DNA from: Ramlibacter sp.
GTDB lineage: Bacteria > Pseudomonadota > Gammaproteobacteria > Burkholderiales > Burkholderiaceae_C
Length of the DNA stretch: 7,051 nt
Direction of reading: 5' to 3'
Assembly (NCBI GenBank): GCA_023701085.1
Contig: JAMPXR010000127.1
Location: 1-7,051, forward strand
A program made the translations under genes and the position numbers. A model generated the notes under the pieces. The model saw nothing but the letters and a program-made list of their open reading frames with translations. It ran no database searches and was not told the origin of the DNA. Each line of letters starts with the position of its first letter. The stretch's first letter is position 1. Of the stretch, positions 4,873 through 7,051 are shown piece after piece.

Positions 4873-7051
4873 TCCTGGCGGGCAGGCCGTTGCGCACCGA
4901 GGTGCCGGAGATGGCATCGACCCAGGGCGCCCGGTCGGGCCGCATCGGATCGATCAATCCGATGTCGTTCAGGTTGACGCCCGCGGCCAGCCGCGGGTCC
5001 TCGGGCTGACGCGTGCCGCCGACCCGGTGCGACCGCGCACCCAGTTCCCGGTGCCCGAACCCGTGCTCGAAAGCGGCGACGCCCCGCACGATTCCCGCAT
5101 GCACCATCACGCGGGCCTTCAGGCTGCCCCCCGGCGTGCTGATTTCCGCCAGGTCGCCCATGGCCAGGCCCAGGCGCTGCGCATCCTCGGGGTGGATCAG
5201 GACCGGGTTTTCGGGGTGGATCGCCAGCAAGCGGGTGGCGCCGATCGAGTAGGGGTTCTGCAAGGCCGACTTGTAGCTCACCAGTTGCAGCGGCCATTGT
5301 TTCTCGGGGTAGACCTTGCGCATCGGGGTGCCGTCGGCGAAGGCCGGCTCGCGCCAGGTCGCGCAGCCCAGGTTGCGTTTGCCCGACAGGCTGTTTCTGG
5401 AGCCGCCCACGTTTTCGTTCCACAGGTGGCACATGGGCTTGAGCGCATTGCGCATCCATTCGCCGTTCTCTTCGTCATAGGCGTCCTTGGCCGGCTGGTA
5501 GCGGCCGCCGCGGCTGAGCAGGAACGCCACCTTGGCCGCTTCTTCGGGCTTGAGGGTGCGCTCCAGAAGCGGACGCAGGCGGTGCACGCCGGACAGGGCG
5601 ATGTCGTCGTCGGTGGCATCGGCCACCGGCTCCTGGCCCAGCCAGGCGATGTTGGCGCCCGCGCGCAGGTACCAGTCCTCGGGCGCATCGAGCGGGTGGG
5701 GATGGCCGTCGGCGTCCGTGATCGCGTCGGCCCCGAATCCCGGCAGCCCCATGCTCTTGGCCAACGCGATGAAGAAGGTTTCCATGCCGATGGCGCGGCC
5801 TTCCGCGGTCTTGTGCGCTTTCGGCTCGACCACCGGCCAGCGCGCGCCCATGGCCTTGGTCGGCACGCCATTCCAGGCGGCCACCCAGCCCCAGCTTTCG
5901 TACATGAGCGAATCGGGCACGATGTAGTCGGCGAAGGCGTTGCTCTCGTTGATGAAGGGGTCGATCGAGACGATCAGCGGCAGCCTGGCCGGGTCGGCGA
6001 GGTCCCGTGCGATGCGCTCGCGCAGCCCGGGGATGCCGTAGACCGGGTTGGACGACCACAGGATCAGCGCCTTGAGCGGATAGGGGTAGCCATGGAGGCC
6101 TCCCGGCAGCAGCTCGGTGGTCAGCCCGGGGGCGTTCGGGAACCAGGGCGCCCTGGCGGGATAGGGCTTGTTTTCGGCCTTGCGCTGCGCGAACTCGGTC
6201 GTTTTTTCGTAGGGCACGTTGCGTCCCAGCGGGGTGCCGGCCGGCTTGACCATGCCAGCGAAGGTGTCGAGGTTGTAGCGCGGGCCTTCGCCGTCCGGCT
6301 TGAAGCCCCCGCCATTGGCCACCAGACCGCCCTTCCAGTTGATGTTGCCCAGCAGCGCGTTGATGCTCATCAGCGCGTAGGCGTTATAGAACCCGCTGCC
6401 GCTCATCATGCCGCCGTGGGCGATGACCGAGGCGCGCTTGCCGTGCGAGGAGAGCTCGCTTGCCAGCGCGACGAGCGTAGTTTCCGCGATGCCGCACGCG
6501 GCGGCATACGACGCCAGATCGAGCCGCAGGGCTTCTTCCTTGAGCAGTTGCAGCGAGGATTTGACGCGCAGTTCCTGGCCCTGCACCTGCAATACGGTGT
6601 CGACGAACAGCTGGGCCGGTCCCTTGGCCTTGTCGTGCAGCACCGGCTGGCCGGCCTCGTCGAGGCACACATAGGCATCGGCCTCCTTGTAGCGCTGCTC
6701 TTCGGCGATCGCGACGCCCAAGTCCGATGCGCGCAGCATGCGGCCTTCGCGCGGATGCTTGGGCTCGACCACCACCAGATGCGTGGCATTGGAGAACGAG
6801 GGCTCGCCGTGGTCCCGCGCCAGCGCGCCATTCGGGAAGCTCAGGAAGCGGCTGTCGATGCGGCCGTTCTCGAACAGCCAGCGAATGATCGCCATCGCCA
6901 TGGCGCCGTCGGTGCCGGGGCGGATCGGCAGCCAGCGGCCGCGGTCACCGCTGGCATGGCTGCTGGCGTGCGTGAGCACCGGATCGACGACCACATAGGA
7001 CAGCTTGCCCTCCGTGCGCGCCTTGGCCAGCAGGGTGCCCTGGCGCTTGAA
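4859..7051 (-). CDS. ttrA: Tetrathionate reductase catalytic subunit TtrA, 5'-partial
   Basis: Molybdopterin-guanine-dinucleotide subunit of tetrathionate reductase (DMSO reductase superfamily), which reduces tetrathionate to thiosulfate at the periplasmic face as a terminal electron acceptor. About 730 codons are visible, all in frame to a TGA at 4859-4861. The frame runs through the right edge (first full visible codon Phe at 7051-7049), so a GTG at 6994 is internal and not the start. TtrA proteins are about 1,000 residues, so the Tat signal, the [4Fe-4S] cysteine motif and the molybdenum-binding region are probably off-window. Visible blocks: YVVVDPVLTHASS, GDRGRW.PI.PGTDGA (cofactor-binding region), GGMMSGSGFYNAYAL, NPVYGIPG, NAFADYIVPDS, and the C-terminal Molydop_binding domain from NPYSIGATRLLAIHPENP (about 5260) onward. 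It faces ttrSR tail to tail. Where the order is ttrB-ttrC-ttrA, this would be the operon's last gene. No frameshift is seen. Confidence 0.9.
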   Translation of the reverse strand, partial: FKRQGTLLAKARTEGKLSYVVVDPVLTHASSHASGDRGRWLPIRPGTDGAMAMAIIRWLFENGRIDSRFLSFPNGALARDHGEPSFSNATHLVVVEPKHPREGRMLRASDLGVAIAEEQRYKEADAYVCLDEAGQPVLHDKAKGPAQLFVDTVLQVQGQELRVKSSLQLLKEEALRLDLASYAAACGIAETTLVALASELSSHGKRASVIAHGGMMSGSGFYNAYALMSINALLGNINWKGGLVANGGGFKPDGEGPRYNLDTFAGMVKPAGTPLGRNVPYEKTTEFAQRKAENKPYPARAPWFPNAPGLTTELLPGGLHGYPYPLKALILWSSNPVYGIPGLRERIARDLADPARLPLIVSIDPFINESNAFADYIVPDSLMYESWGWVAAWNGVPTKAMGARWPVVEPKAHKTAEGRAIGMETFFIALAKSMGLPGFGADAITDADGHPHPLDAPEDWYLRAGANIAWLGQEPVADATDDDIALSGVHRLRPLLERTLKPEEAAKVAFLLSRGGRYQPAKDAYDEENGEWMRNALKPMCHLWNENVGGSRNSLSGKRNLGCATWREPAFADGTPMRKVYPEKQWPLQLVSYKSALQNPYSIGATRLLAIHPENPVLIHPEDAQRLGLAMGDLAEISTPGGSLKARVMVHAGIVRGVAAFEHGFGHRELGARSHRVGGTRQPEDPRLAAGVNLNDIGLIDPMRPDRAPWVDAISGTSVRNGLPARIRPA

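Noticed and set aside
4943..4964. Perfect 8-bp inverted repeat CATCGGAT/ATCCGATG with a 6-nt loop near the end of ttrA
   Set aside because: It lies within the coding sequence, is explained by the codons for Asp-Ile-Gly-Leu-Ile-Asp-Pro-Met, and has no T tract; chance is the simpler explanation.
1..7051. Search by eye for CRISPR arrays, tRNAs, rRNAs, insertion sequences, direct repeats or integration sites
   Set aside because: None found; the window is almost entirely filled by six protein-coding genes with short gaps.

Overview
The window is GC-rich (roughly two-thirds G+C by eye) and gene-dense. The proteins, especially the phosphoglycerate kinase, look like those of a betaproteobacterium of the order Burkholderiales, probably family Alcaligenaceae (Bordetella/Achromobacter-like). 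That placement rests on recognising protein sequences, not on a database search.

Layout, left to right. (1) Positions 1-1095, plus strand: an azlC-azlD pair for export of branched-chain amino acids, with azlC cut by the left edge. (2) Positions 1172-2365, plus strand: pgk, the glycolytic phosphoglycerate kinase, complete. (3) Positions 2466-4872, plus strand: ttrS and ttrR, a sensor kinase with a periplasmic PhnD-like domain and a FixJ/LuxR-type response regulator, overlapping by 17 nt. (4) Positions 4859-7051, minus strand: the C-terminal ~730 codons of ttrA, the molybdopterin catalytic subunit of tetrathionate reductase. Its 5' part, and presumably ttrB and ttrC, lie beyond the right edge. 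There is no gap over 300 bases; the intergenic stretches are 22, 76 and 100 nt.

How the parts work together: TtrS/TtrR should sense tetrathionate (or a related sulfur oxyanion) in the periplasm and switch on the reductase, which uses tetrathionate as an anaerobic electron acceptor. A good FNR/ANR-type box (TTGAT-N4-GTCAA) lies just upstream of ttrS, at the spacing expected of a class II activated promoter. This suggests that the sensor genes are themselves under low-oxygen control. The promoter geometry predicts a leaderless or nearly leaderless ttrS mRNA.

The tetrathionate system is a known system, and I see no wholly new one here. The points most worth a second look are the FNR-box/leaderless promoter, the only two cysteines of the TtrS sensor domain, the exact 14-bp palindrome forming the ttrR/ttrA tail-to-tail overlap, and the placement of the ttr genes directly after pgk.
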